Assembly (NCBI GenBank): GCA_001630475.1
Contig: KV419419.1
Coordinates: 404,436 to 468,435, forward strand
Direction of reading: 5' to 3'
Source: Sistotremastrum niveocremeum HHB9708
Lineage: Eukaryota; Basidiomycota; Agaricomycetes; Sistotremastrales; Sistotremastraceae
Length of the DNA: 64,000 nucleotides
Positions 44,310-56,006 of this stretch are shown in pieces. Under the pieces are notes generated by a model. That model was not told the origin of the DNA and ran no database searches. It was given only the letters and a program-made list of their open reading frames with translations. Numbering within the stretch: position 1 is the first letter of the stretch; every line of letters begins with the position of its first letter. The translations under genes were made by a program, and so were the position numbers.

Positions 44310-46629
44310 CTATTGTCCATAGAACATTGAAAGCAGAGCGAGCAAGATAGAAGCGACGAGAAGTAGTATCGATGTACTGAATATTGGGCGATGTCTTCTC
44401 ATATCAAGATCCGTGACGTGCTTGCGCGATGGCGGAACGGAAGTCCAAGGGGGACAAATACCTAATTCCGAAAGTATTTGCTCGGACGTGATTTTAGCGC
44501 CAGCGAGACATATTGGCACTCTAAGCGAAGATCAGGCAAATGCGAGGGAGGATTGGGTGTAATCGTACCCTGTTCCTGGATGTGTCGATGCGCCGACGAA
44601 ATATAAGTTGCGGATGGAATCATGCTTCGTCCTAGGGCGGACTGTACGACGTCAGCGGCTGGCGGTAATAAAAGAGAAAGAAAAATGGGTATATACATGA
44701 GAGGACATTGAAGAAATCATGCGCGATGCCAAGTATAGCTCCACGATCGAGATTGAATCGGTCCTTCCCTGGAAAAAGCCTGAGAACTAGGTTCAAAAAC
44801 GAAAGCATGGAAATTCGTACATGTCATCGGATTGTTAACGATCTCGTGAGTTATCCATTGGTCTATATCTGGGAGGCCAAGGTCTTGCTTCATCCGCTGC
44901 AGAACAAGCGAACGCGCTTTCGATACGAGGGCATCCCAATCTTGAGGGGGTATTCCAGTATCCGAAGCATCCTGGATGTGACCGACAGGCACCAGGACGA
45001 CGATGCTGTCTTTGCCTGGAGGAGCTGCCGTGGAGTCTATGCGCGAGGGAACGTTGACGTAGAAGCTCGGCTCATTAGGCATAGCATGGTCCTCGAATAT
45101 TCTAGGATCACATTTGTCGGTGTCATTTCGACCCAACAGAAAAGGAGAACGTACTGGTCAAATGATCCTTCATAATCCTTTGCAAGAAAGATATTATGAG
45201 CGCCAAGTTTATCTATAACACGATCCATTGACCAATAAAAGCTGATGCTCGAGCAGGACGTCTTCCGAGTCTGTAGAGAGGCCGCATATGACGTCTTCGG
45301 TAGTAGGTTATTATAGGCGTAGACCAGATCAGCATTGATGACGACCAGATCGGCCGAGATAATTTCGCCGGAGCCGAGTACCACGCCGCTTGCTCGCGCG
45401 GATCCATCAGAAGAGGTCAGGACCTCTTTTACAGATGACCCCATTCGATAATCGACACCACGAGAATTGCCTATATTTACAAGAGCTTCGACGATCTGTA
45501 GAATGAGATGAAAGAAGGGACAGAAAGATGACCGACGATCACGTACCCTATGGAAGCCTCCTATTGGGTACCAAATGCCTTCGGCGAATTCAGTGTATTG
45601 GAGCAACGAGTATGTGCCAGGGGCTTTCAGCGGGCTGATCCACTGTCAGAAGAGTCGAAGCAACTTTTCAAGAGCGAGACTCACCTCATCTATGAGAGTT
45701 AGGGACGATGTTAGACACCAGCTTCTCCAATTGGAAAGGAATATGAGCTCACACCCATATACATGCTCTGCGCTATCAATTAGTGATGAGATTACGAGGC
45801 ACGTATGGAACACACAGCGAATGTGAATACTCGTCGGAGCCGATCGCTGACGAAGTATTTCGATGCCCGCCAATACTGAAGCCCATTCCGTCAGTAACGA
45901 CCAAAGACTGAAACTTGAAAGGACTGACGATAGATTCGAAGGGATGAAGGGTCAACACGTGTCGAAGAAATGAAGGGCGAAGCATGGAGAATATCGATGT
46001 GAAATTTCGATTGAGAACATGGGTGGCTGAGAGTTCGTAATGTCGATGCGCCTCCTGTAGGAAGCCGAGGTATCTGAACACGCGATGAGCCTCACTTCCT
46101 CGGTCACCAGTTCCGCGAAACAACCTTTCAAACCCTTCCTTTCCTTCATGCTTCTCTATCTCGTGTTTCATAACAGCCAAATCCGTAGATAATCGCATAT
46201 GTGTTCCGTCATTGAAGTGCACGACATAATTTGGCTCGCATTTCACGAGCTCGATTTGCTGCTCTTTGATACTAGTGCCCAGATCCTTGAACGTGGTGTG
46301 GAACAACTGAGGGAGGAGCAGCAGTGAAGGTCCTTGATCAAACCGCTGGAAGAACAAACGTATTCAGAATCTCTGCTTGAACGCTGACTAGATGGGTTGG
46401 ACATACGTGACCTCCGTCGTACAGCAACGAGCATCGACCGCCTGTAAAATCATTCTTCTCTACTACAGTGACTTTCAGACCAGCACTCGCCAGTCGGGCA
46501 GCCTGATCAACGCTAGCGTCAGAGCTGCAGCTGTGCGAAACGACGACTCGAACTTACGGTTGCAACGCCACCAACTCCTGCACCGACAATGACAACGCTG
46601 AGAGGCTTTCCAGGTTTTTTATCAGACAT
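44310..46629 (-). CDS. crtI: Phytoene desaturase (CrtI type)
   Basis: Eleven exons keep phase: 46629-46558, 46502-46407, 46345-45929, 45875-45816, 45767-45753, 45642-45547, 45495-45155, 45101-44821, 44768-44697, 44641-44569, 44520-44310 (577 residues, the usual size for fungal CrtI). The N-terminus has the FAD-binding Rossmann motif VVIVGAGVGGVATAARLAS, followed by VVEKNDFTGGRCSLLYDGGH. Further family motifs are RFDQGPSL, YSLLQYTEFAEGIWYPIGGF, the acceptor-side LYFVGASTHPGTGVPICLAG, and a C-terminal membrane helix (STSILLLVASILLALLSMFY). CrtI enzymes introduce double bonds into phytoene on the carotenoid pathway at the ER membrane. The 15 nt exon 5 and the 110 nt intron after it are the least certain junctions. 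No phytoene synthase/cyclase gene is in the window. Confidence 0.93.
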
Positions 46630-46817
46630 TAGAGCAGCTGCTTATGCCCAAAGCATAAGAAGAAATGGTTCGGTCAAGCTGCTGATCAGAGGAGGCACGA
46701 TTGAGGTCATGATCGCGAGCGCGACCGACGGGCGCTAACTCACGGCCATCCTTGGAAAGAAAAATGATGCGACATAAATTACAGTAGATGTACAAATAAT
46801 TTAGAGGAATGTAAAGT

Positions 46818-48199
46818 CTATTCTGTCTTGACTTGCTTGACAGCCTTCTGTGGTTTGGAAGCTTGTCCACTCAATGCATAGAAAATGCTGCCCAAAAATA
46901 CCATACTCGCCCCGATTCCAAGCTGGGCATTCCAGCCCGAGCCGAACCACCAGACGGATATCATCAGACTGACGGCTTTTCTTGAGGTAAGAACCAAGTT
47001 CGTGGAGACCGAAGAAACGCGCTATATCGCACAATGAATATCAGAGAACCAAAATGAAGGTGAAGATATCTCACCGACGTCAATTGGTTTACACCCGCAA
47101 CGCAAAACAGTTGCGTAAAAAGATTGACCACCAAGGGAACAAAAGAAAGAGCTAGCTCTATCGGAGAATCCCTCGAAGTTCGTGCGGATTGACTGAGAGC
47201 CCGTAAACCAGTAAGGATTGATGGCCAGAACGGCAGGAATAAAGGGATAGCCAATAGATTCTAATACACATTGAATGTGAGTACGTGTTGATCGATCAAG
47301 GATAAGACTGACAGTATAAAATAGACCCTCCTGCCAATGAGGGCCATATTTCGAATAAGTCTGTTCCTGAAGCATCCCTTGTATTCCAGTTAACAGGGAA
47401 GAGCAGACCAGGAACGTGATGCCCATCGCGTATCTCCCCGGGCTTTCATGGCCTTTGGCAGGACCGTTAGAAGGTCGAGAGAGGGTGGCCACGACCACGC
47501 CGACCGAGACCAAAAGAACCGAAGCCTGAGGTTTATTTAGTTGAGTGAGAAGAGTTGAGTTGAATGAAACCGATAACGCACGATTTGAAAGATGTTGTAT
47601 CTCTTCTTCAAGAAAAGGTAACCGAAAATCATAGAGATCACCAGACCTGTGACGATGGTATTCAATCAGAGTAATCGCAAGTAACTTATGCTTACCTGCT
47701 GAACGAAAAATGATCTGAATAGTGACAGGAACGTTATACAAGAACGCTCGATTGTTCAGAACACTAGCTCCGGCCAGAACTGTGACCTGGAGGAACCATG
47801 CATATATTGGAATAGCCCGGGGTTTCAGCCTCGGCCATGGGATGCCTCCTTTGATGGGAGTAAATATGATGAAAGATGGTAATCTTTGAAGAGAGATGAA
47901 GGTCATTTGTGAGACCGTAAGAGCGGTTCCTACGGAGGAACTTTGTCTAAGTAGTTGTTCCCAGGTGAAAGCATTCCTAGTTTTCAAACATCCGGTCAAT
48001 CATGGAAAGCCACCGAATTGATACGGCGTATAACATACGTGCAGCATCCACCAAAAACGAGAGACAGCACCAGCGTCCAGTCCACCAACACGTGGGCAAG
48101 CTGCCAGACCCCGCTGGCGCTCCGCTTTATTTCTCTAATCTGCTGAGGAGAGTCTTCATGACTTGCAGAAGTTTCTACATGTGGTCGGCGATGGCTCAT
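46818..48199 (-). CDS. YEA4: UDP-N-acetylglucosamine transporter-like protein (YEA4/SLC35B4 family)
   Basis: Exons 48199-48039, 47976-47696, 47646-47582, 47525-47313, 47260-47075 and 47021-46818 give 369 residues with phase kept. Around ten hydrophobic segments are visible. Family motifs: LSLVFGGCCTNAFTWEQLL, YNVPVTIQIIFRSAGLVISM, FGYLFLKKRYN, VLLVSVGVVVATLSRP, MLQEQTYSKYGPHWQEGLFY and STNLVLTSRKAVSLMISVWW. The family moves UDP-GlcNAc (and related nucleotide sugars) across ER/Golgi membranes for chitin and glycan synthesis; substrate preference is inferred from family. The gene ends 188 bases before the phytoene desaturase start and shares a 174 bp divergent promoter with MAK16. The C-terminus is lysine-rich (KPQKAVKQVKTE), a possible ER-retrieval type tail. 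Confidence 0.9.
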
Positions 48200-48373
48200 C
48201 GCAAAGAAATAAGAAAAGTGATAAGTAGCTCAGCGCATGAGGCAGCAGACGTCTCTGAGGTTGAGCAAGGCGTTTCTTCCTTCCGGACTCCGACAAAAAT
48301 TCTGAAATCTTGACCTTGACCGTCTCTTCTTTCATTCTTTTCTATTCTGATCGGAGGCTAGTTTTGGGTCAAG
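48200..48373. promoter_or_regulatory. Divergent promoter between transporter and MAK16 genes
   Basis: Only 174 bases separate the two start codons. A pyrimidine-rich tract (CGTCTCTTCTTTCATTC) lies on the MAK16 side, typical of fungal transcription starts. No TATA box is evident. Confidence 0.6.
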
Positions 48374-49655
48374 ATGCAGAGCGACGACGTGATATGGTCG
48401 GTGATAAATGCACAATTTTGTTCGTACAAAGTCAAGTGAGTAGATGTGCGAGGTGTTTTGCTTTCACAACTGCTCACCAGTATCTAGGACTGAGACTCAG
48501 AATTTCTGTCGGAACGAGTACAATGTCACCGGTTTTTGCAACAGACAGTCATGTCCGTTGGCGAACTCGAGATACGCTACCGTCCGGGAGAAAGAAGGCA
48601 CGCTCTCGAGACATCGAAGCTTCTCATGTCCCTAAACTTGGAACAGGCGTTCTATATCTCTACGTGAAGACCATTGAAAGAGCACATTCACCAGCCCATA
48701 TGTGGGAGAAAATCAAGCTGTCGAACAACTATACGCAAGCACTCGAACAGGCACGTCTTTTCCAACTGATTTATCGAATTCATCCTCACAGCTCAGCCAA
48801 AAGATTGACAAAGAACTGATCTACTGGCCTAATTTTAACATTCACAAATGCAAGCAGCGTGTCACGAAGATCACTCAATACCTCATCAAAATGAGAAAAA
48901 TGAAACTCCAGAATGCGTACGCTTTCCACAATGGTTTAGGAATTGGCCGCTTTCTAACCCAAGTATTAGGCCCAAGCTGGTTGGAGTCAAGAAAAAGCTG
49001 GATCGACGAGAAGCGACTCGAGAGCGCAAGGCTCTAGCGGCGGCTAAGCTCGAGAAGTCGATTGAGAAGGAGCTAATAGAACGTCTCAAGAGTAAAGCGT
49101 ACGGTGATGCGCCGCTGAACGTCAACGAAGAAGTCTGGGCAGCGGTCTTGAGGAAAGAGAAAGGAGAGGAGGAGGGTGTGGAACTGGAAGACGATGAGAG
49201 CGAAGAAGAGTTTGGAGATGAGCTGGAAGAGGAGGAGGAAGGTTGGGGCGAAAGAGAGTTTGTTAGTGATGAGAGTGGTTTGGAGGATGAAGATGGTGCC
49301 TTGAGCGATCTGGAAGACCTGGAGGAAGCACTGGTACGTGGCTTATCTCTGACCATGGACGTCCCACTTATTTTAACATTGCAGGACGATGACGATGATG
49401 AAGAAGCTGAAGAAGGAGACGACGATGAGGGTGACTCTGAAGATGATGCAGATGACAGTCCCCCGAAGAAGTCATTAGGAAAACGCAAACCTCCACCAGC
49501 CAAACAACAGCGACCAGAAAAGAAAGCCAGACGTACGTATCATCCCCTGCATTCGTTCTGCACCCTCGTCTTACCGGTCCGTCTCAGGACAACCTCGTGT
49601 GGAAGTCGAATACGAATACGAGACAGAAGCTGTACGGCAAGCTGCTACCGCGTAG
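48374..49655 (+). CDS. MAK16: Ribosome biogenesis protein MAK16
   Basis: Exons 48374-48435, 48488-48597, 48647-48750, 48804-48916, 48970-49333, 49385-49532 and 49588-49655 give 322 residues (yeast about 306). The start [19 protein letters not shown] and the blocks [39 protein letters not shown] and [20 protein letters not shown] are diagnostic. The conserved cysteines form part of the Ribosomal_L28e-like N-terminal domain. The C-terminus has long acidic runs and a basic nuclear-localisation-like stretch. MAK16 is a nucleolar factor of the early 66S pre-ribosome, needed for 60S subunit production. Introns 2 (48598-48646) and 3 (48751-48803) begin with GC, not GT (AAG|GCACGC and CAG|GCACGT). 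The conserved protein sequence on both sides makes GC-AG splicing the best reading. Confidence 0.95.
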
Positions 49656-50237
49656 AGAGACTAGCTGATGCCATTGATGCGAGTCGAGATTCAATCCGGA
49701 TCAGTGGGAGTACCGCACCTTTTTTTCTCTGGCTTTTTGTTCCCATCCACTACTATTTTCATCTCTCTAGTTCTATCAATGCATTTTTTCTTCACTTAGT
49801 GCTTGGAATTTCTATAGCTATTTGCCCACTAAACTGCTTCGCCAGCCACAATGAAAGGAAGCCTCCTTCGTATCAATATTAATATTGGCATGGCGGAATT
49901 ATCTTCGGAGCCGCCGCGTAACGGTCCCGACGGCAGCGCTCCCGACTCGGCATCGGGCAGAAGCTGCCGGCATTCTTCAACAGAACACTTCACTTGGAAC
50001 ATCAAAAAGGGAACACTCGGAGTCTTTGATGGATGATTGATTGATTGAATGCAATTGTGATACCAAGATACCAAGAAGACCTAATAAAAACCCGTGTGTG
50101 AATACGATACGTCTCTGAGTGAGATCTAGTGAGAGTATGCAGCAAGTAAGATAATAAAGATGATGAGAAGCCCCAGTAGCAGTAGCGCAACGTCGAAGTC
50201 ATGAGAAAGATGCTAAAATCGTGATGGTATAAATAGC
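49656..50237. other. Intergenic between convergent genes
   Basis: This holds the 3' regions of MAK16 and of the membrane-protein gene. No gene, hairpin terminator or repeat was recognised. Confidence 0.4.
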
Positions 50238-52128
50238 TCAGGACGTGATCTCGAAACTATTGCTCGGTTCCATTTCTTCGCTTTTGCTGTCCAGAGGCCA
50301 CGTTGAAGACGATGCCTGACTGTGAGCATGCGTGACGCCAGGGCGTTGATTTGTCACGAGCGCTTGTAAGGAGTCAGGAGGAGTCGCTCTACCGTGCTCC
50401 AAGTCTCGGGACGTAATCGGCATAATCTGCAGGGGATTGTCGATTTCGCTGACCGGAGGATTTGACCCCCGGTTCCCATTCGAGCTTCGTCTGGGCTTTT
50501 TGAATCGTGAAGAGATCCATCTGACCAAGGGTCCAGCACGTTGTGTTGATTCCCCACCTGAGACCTTTGCTTTGAAATGAGCAGCCATGGCAAAGCTCCT
50601 GTTAGACGGTGTATATTAGAGAATGTGTCTCGGTATAATGAGAAAAGGCCTACTCGTCGCAGAACCAAGTTTGCATGATGATCAAGGCAACCAGCAAGAT
50701 TGTGCACCAGCCCAACCAGAACCGACCGACAGCGCTCGCTTTCTCGAGCTCTACCCACATTCGTCCGAGCCAATAGATAGCAAAGCCGATGGGGATAAAT
50801 TTTTGGGGATATGCGATCCAACTAGCGAAGGTCATGGATCTAGACGCCACGACGAGCAGGTTCTGTCGCAGCCTCGGCCGCGAGTCGAGCACCTGGAGAT
50901 AGGCCGAAGTATGGAAGCATAACATTCCGAAGTAAGTCGCCTGGAAGATGGATGAGTCCCGGTCAATGTCACGATGCTGAATGATCTGAAAAAACTGACC
51001 TGCTCCGTAGACGCCTGCAAAATCCACCACTGCGTTATCCGAGCCAAAAGAAGATCTGTACAATCACAGAGGTCAGCGTCGGAACTTATGTGGACGAGCA
51101 AAGGGATAGAAAACCATACCTTTGGTCTCATAGGCTGTCAGTTGGCCGACGAACAGCAACCCGAAGGTCAAGATGTGGTGTAGATAGATGTGTGAGTGAG
51201 GGTCGCTGAAACTGAAGAACAGGGTCAGTACAGGTCAACAGACAACCTGCGGGCGTGTCGTACAGTAGCTCAAGACCGTAAGCTGCGTGGCATAGGTCAA
51301 TCAAGCCTTCCACTGTGAAAGAACTGCGGCAACTCACGTAACAAAATCAACTTGATAGCGAGCACTACAAGTCTGTAGTCTTCCACTCGTATGAAGGTTC
51401 CGGGTACTCCGAACAGACGATAACCACATAATTGAATGACGAGGACGATGGTTGACATCAATAAATTCGACGCGTGGCGATACCTGTAAATCGTCAATGA
51501 TCATGCATAAAAATGTGGGGATTATATTCACATTGCTCGAACTCTCTGCTCCGCATCTATTCTAATCTTCTCCGGTGACATAGTCCTGGTCGTAGTATCG
51601 CCCACGGACCCAGACTTTTCCAGTGTGGGCAGGGTAGTTGACGGTGGCGAGCGTCGGATTTTGGGGACCAGCAGAACCAAAGTCATTTTGGCTGCAACGG
51701 CATACATGAAAACGAACAGCACACTGAAAACTGTCAAGGAACCAAACGGTCGTTCAGAAACAATCCTCCCACCTCCAAGTTTCCGGAGCCCAGAGAGTCG
51801 TGAAGTCGTATTTTGTAGCCCCGATAGCAATAAGATTCGTTAGCTCTTCCACTGACGATCTGTTGACCTCAGCGGGTGGCATATCTTGCAAGGCACCTTC
51901 CAAAGCTTGAAGATTTGCAGCAACATAGGTGACATTCGTGGCGAGGGATTGGACGGTTGCACTACTTATTGTCTCGATGGCAGGGGTGATAGCAGAAATG
52001 AGTGACTGGAAAAGGAAAGCGAGCTGAGAGACATTGAGTTGCGCGTCGAAAGCTGGAGGCAGCGATTGCAAAGTGGCTGATAGGTCTATCGATACATTGT
52101 TCAACAGAGCGACAGGGGAGGATGCCAT
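50238..52128 (-). CDS. Multipass membrane protein of unknown function
   Basis: Eight exons keep phase: 52128-51773, 51723-51532, 51483-51338, 51282-51264, 51211-51120, 51055-51000, 50940-50654 and 50598-50238 (502 residues). The first 115 residues carry three potential N-glycosylation sites (NNVS, NVT, NRSS) and are probably extracytoplasmic. Seven or so hydrophobic helices follow, including SVLFVFMYAVAAKMTLVLLV, LHHILTFGLLFVGQLTAY and FWLGWCTILLVALIIMQTWF. The last 120 residues are basic, serine/proline-rich and probably cytoplasmic (VRWISSRFKKPRRSS). The layout is receptor-like, but I do not recognise the family. Exon 4 is only 19 nt and is the weakest junction. Confidence 0.72.
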
Positions 52129-53294
52129 CCCTTCCTGTGTAGGGGGTTCGGGGGAGACTCGCGGTACCGAAAAAAGAGTACCTTGTCGCCTTTATATTAC
52201 AAGATGATGGCGAGACAAGCGAGGCCCAGGAGGCAGGGTCTCTATCATAAGGTTAACGGGATCGAGACGGGCATACCCTTTCACCGCTACGGAACGCGCG
52301 GCTATTATGATTGTCGTCCTGTAAACCTTGTAAAAGCCACGAGGCCAGAAATGGAGGATAAATCGTGTTTATTTGTATTGCGGTCTGGAGCGTCTGGATC
52401 CCTCCACAACCTTTTGACTCGTTGTGGAGCAGCGGAGAGTAGAGCTAGAAATGCAAAAACGTTGAGCCTAGCGATAAGTACAGGGACTAGAACTCGCCGG
52501 TGCTTGAACGTGAAAGGAGTATGCCGGGTTCGGCAGTCCCGATAATTTTGATGGCGATTTGGGACAAGGCGATCTCGACGATGTTGTTGCCCTGAACCGA
52601 GGTGATGGATCCTGATGGGTCGCACAAGTATACGGTATAGCGCGGTGATGGCTCGAAGGCTTGCCCACGCTCCGGCCTCAACAGCTGGAATACCTCGATA
52701 ATTGTTGTGGAAATTGTTCGAGCAATGCGAAAACAGATGGAACGAGGCCTGCTCGTTTCGGGAGGTGAGCTGGTAGGCACCATAGTTTATCCGGAGAACT
52801 TCCAAAATACAACGCAATTTTTAAACTTCCGTGCCTTTTTCAGGACACGTTGTCCTGGTGTCGATCTTATGCGCAAGGGGAAATTTAGTGCGATTTACCG
52901 AGTTCAAATGGATCTTATCACGGAAAGTCCGCGGCTCGTAGCGACCCAATTGCCGTAGAAGATGATGTATCTCGACTCATACACAGATGGTATCAGAGGT
53001 CACCGTCTTGGATGTTGTGAGTTGTGAGCCATTCGATCTGCATCAGATATTGTGCTGAAACAAGAACAAATTGCGCTTCTTATATTTCGGGAACTTCGGG
53101 CCACGTTTCCAATGCCGAACCTTGCCGAGCATCAAATTCGGGCGTCTTCGGAAATGATATTACATAAGCGATTTGGTGACCGTAAAAGCGATTATCCGGT
53201 TGGATTACTAGAGTAACAGCACTAGCTATCGCAACAACCCAATTGAGCTCCCAATTGTCTCTTCGACCAGCCGTGGTGCACCTGAGACGTCCTG
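52129..53294. other. Intergenic, nothing recognised
   Basis: About 1.2 kb upstream of the membrane-protein gene and downstream of the nucleoporin gene. Overlapping short frames only. It must include the membrane-protein promoter. Confidence 0.4.
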
Positions 53295-54620
53295 TTACCA
53301 GCTCAAAATCATATCCCCAACAGTCCCAATCCAGCTCTTTTGTCCAGTCGTAGCCAAGGGCTCAAGCTTGATTTGAGATGCTGGTCTCGGAGGTTCAGGT
53401 CGTCGGAATGCCGCGCTTGCAGGTGCCAACGGCGTCGATGGAGAGAAAGATTGTGCCTGAGATAGAGGGATCAAGCTCCGAGATGTAGTGGCCACCTGAG
53501 AGTTCGATACAAAGGGGTCCGATGACGACGAGGCCAGATCCTGTGTAGGATCCTACGAAGAAAACATATAAGACGAATCCGAATAATGATTGACACCCAA
53601 CTCACCGCCCACTTCACTCCAATCATATAAAGGGAACCGTCGTCGCCATGGATGAGCTCTCCATTTCTTCTAACAGCGCGCCGAGCCTCCCATTCTTTCC
53701 GAAACCCAATTTTGAACCAGTTGCCACTGTTTTCAGCCGGCTCAGGAGATGTGGTCTCACCCAGCCCGGCGAATAGACGCGAGACATGGACATAGGCGGC
53801 GGCTGAGGGAAAGCCGAATACGATAATATAATGAATCCTGGTATTGGAAGCCTCATTGGACGGCTGGGGAGGAGTAGCTGCCTGTTTGAATGGACTTGGA
53901 AACATTGAGCTATTCATAGAGGGCAAGCTATTCGGTATATCGACGACAGACGTCGTCGGGGGAGCGTCTTCGTCGCTCATCACAGGTCGGCGTCTATTTC
54001 GGTGTCAATAGGACTGTAGAAGAAAATAAGAGGCCAACATACGTCGAGCGTTGAAATAAGCTTTCAGATCCAAATTCACTCGCGTGGCCAAAGCTATGTG
54101 AATGCGAAGGTGATAACCGAGACATGGATTTCGTCGCAAGAGGAGGAGGCTCTTCAGAAAAAGGCGCAGGTTGATTATGTTGGTTTTGCTATATCCACAA
54201 AAAATACGCGTTATGAGACTTCTGATCATCCAGACAAGAACCCGACAAGGCGAACCTGGCTCTGAGACGACTGGGCGCAAATGGTCAGAGGAGGGACGTG
54301 TGCAAAAGAGATGGATGGCATACCATCAAGTAGCCTGCTTGGTACTGAGCTCTCTGACCAGCATTTCCAGTAAAATGGTCCCCTATGTTTCCGCTCGACG
54401 AGCTCCCCAGACCCCAATTCGTCGTCGAACCACTTGCCGGGCCGCTCTGCGATGCGCCAAACATCCCTCCTGGGCCTGAACTGAACGACTGCTGCTGAGG
54501 TGGGTTCTGGAACTGATGCGACCCAGCGGGACCTTGTTGAGGGTGATAACCTGAATGCTGCGACTCGAATGGACTAGAAACGGAGGATGCGGGACGTTGT
54601 GAGGGCTGAGGGTTGAACAT
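53295..54620 (-). CDS. NUP53: Nucleoporin NUP53/NUP35 family
   Basis: Exons 54620-54324, 54270-54256, 54188-54043, 53993-53606 and 53552-53295 give 367 residues. The N-terminal half is disordered and rich in Q, S, G and P. The RRM-like MPPN fold follows: HYIIVFGFPSAAAYVHVSRL, GNWFKIGFRKEWEARRAVRR and MIGVKWA, which matches the Nup35-type RRM used for dimerisation. The C-terminus SWIGTVGDMILSW fits the amphipathic membrane-binding helix known in this family. The protein is expected in the inner ring of the nuclear pore complex. Exon 2 is a 15 nt microexon (SSQSQ). The first ATG lies 99 bases from the divergent bL21m start. Confidence 0.9.
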
Positions 54621-54719
54621 ATTTATGGCCGAGTTTATCTCCAAAAAAGGGGCCCCTGAGGTGAACCAAACAAGGCGAAAACACGCTCTCCTTGCTAAGA
54701 AGCTGCCTCAGAGCACTGT
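54621..54719. promoter_or_regulatory. 99 bp divergent promoter between NUP53 and bL21m genes
   Basis: The two start codons are 99 bases apart. A perfect 10 bp palindrome, AGGGGCCCCT (54648-54657), lies within it. It carries the CCCCT core of fungal stress-response elements on both strands; any function is inference. Confidence 0.6.
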
Positions 54720-55434
54720 ATGTTCGCGGCTGCTGCGCGCAATGCTCTGCGAGCCAGAGCAGTAGTAAGTTATTGAATACCTTGCAATACAGCGTGAGCT
54801 CACGACAGTCTTTCAGGGCCTCTGGTCTGCCAGAACAGTACAACGAAATTATATCGCTGAAAATGTTGCCGGACCCTCCTCCTTAACCTCAACAAATGAC
54901 ATCCGCCCTCCTCCTGTCTCCAGTGCGTCCCAAAACACGACCCTGTCTGCCGGTGCTAACCGTTATCTAGACCCTCTTTCTTCAGGTCAGTTCGCGAATG
55001 ACCGCGTCTTGAAGGAGACTCATAATTTTCCAGACACCATTTCCCCTCTCTCAAACGTGACACCGACCCTTGCCTTATCACTCATCCGATCTCAACCCAA
55101 TCACTACATTATCGCCTCCATTGCCGGCCAACGATACCTCCTAGCTCCTAAAGATCTCCTAACAGTCCCTCGACTGAAAGACGTGCGAGTCGGGGATGTC
55201 ATCCAATTATCAGAAATTCAGGAGCTCGGGTCACGGGAATACACTCTTCGAGGCAGTGAGACGTTATCACAACTCGGTGTCAAGGTGCATGCGACTATTG
55301 TGGAGCATACGAAGGGCAAGATGGAGTTTATTCATAAGAAAAAGAGACGGAAGGGGTATGAGAGGACGATTCAGCATAAGCAGACGTATACGAGGCTTCG
55401 AATTGGAGAGTTCACGTTGGAACAGAGTTCTTGA
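54720..55434 (+). CDS. Mitochondrial ribosomal protein bL21m
   Basis: Exons 54720-54764 and 54817-55434 give 220 residues. The N-terminus MFAAAARNALRARAVGLWSA is a typical positively charged, amphipathic mitochondrial presequence and spans the 52 nt intron. The C-terminal 110 residues are bL21-like: HYIIASIAGQRYLLAPKDLL, VPRLKDVRVGDVIQLSEIQE and LGSREYTLRGSETL, followed by a basic KKKRRKGYERTIQHKQTYTR typical of the rRNA-binding tail. It is a structural protein of the mitochondrial large ribosomal subunit (yeast MRPL49 type). Confidence 0.92.
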
Positions 55435-55714
55435 ATACAATGTGCTACTTATAAAGAGCAATTATTTCGGTCGTGTGAGCGAATGAACCTCAAGCCGTCG
55501 AGGGTGCGTGATAGAATGTGACGCTGCGAGAGGCATATCGATATCCTCGCTCGATGATTGTGGCGGCTCTGGGCATATCGACACATTTCTGACCGTTGTC
55601 ATTCTGGAGTTCCGGGAACAGTGTGTAATTTATGATGGAGAGAACGGAAATTGGAAGATGCATCAGTGGACTACGAAAATCATTGATTTGAGCTCTCACC
55701 TATTTTCAGTACAC

Positions 55715-55906
55715 TCATTTCAACATCACGAGACTCTCCGCATCGTCTGCAGGAACGCAGTGTTTCAGACAGTAATGCAGAACCAGTTCCACGACGTCAT
55801 CAGGTTTGCTGCATCTCGCATTCGTTTCGTGATGCGAAGGACACTGGGAAAACGACGAAGACTTCTTGCATCCGCACGTATACTGGATATATTTGATAGT
55901 ACACAT
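55715..55906 (-). CDS. Small cysteine-rich protein
   Basis: A 63-codon frame from MCTIKYIQYTCGCKKSSSFS, with cysteines in CGCKK, FSQCPSHH, NARC and HYCLKHC. This C-G-C plus spaced-cysteine pattern resembles short intracellular cysteine-rich proteins common in fungal genomes, possibly metal-binding. There is no signal peptide. Further exons cannot be excluded. Confidence 0.5.
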   Translation of the reverse strand: MCTIKYIQYTCGCKKSSSFSQCPSHHETNARCSKPDDVVELVLHYCLKHCVPADDAESLVMLK

Positions 55907-56006
55907 ATCCAAGAATCGAGAATAGTGGGATGATTGAAGCGTTCAAGACGAAGTGAATGTGCTCTACAGCGGAATCCGGAAGAAGGGCTATCTATATGAT
56001 TTTTTG

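Noticed and set aside
48886-49503. 205-codon serine-rich minus-strand frame
   Set aside because: It is the shadow of the acidic Glu/Asp-rich part of MAK16 on the other strand.
55508-55933. 141-codon plus-strand frame
   Set aside because: Antisense to the small cysteine-rich minus-strand frame, which has a better protein pattern.
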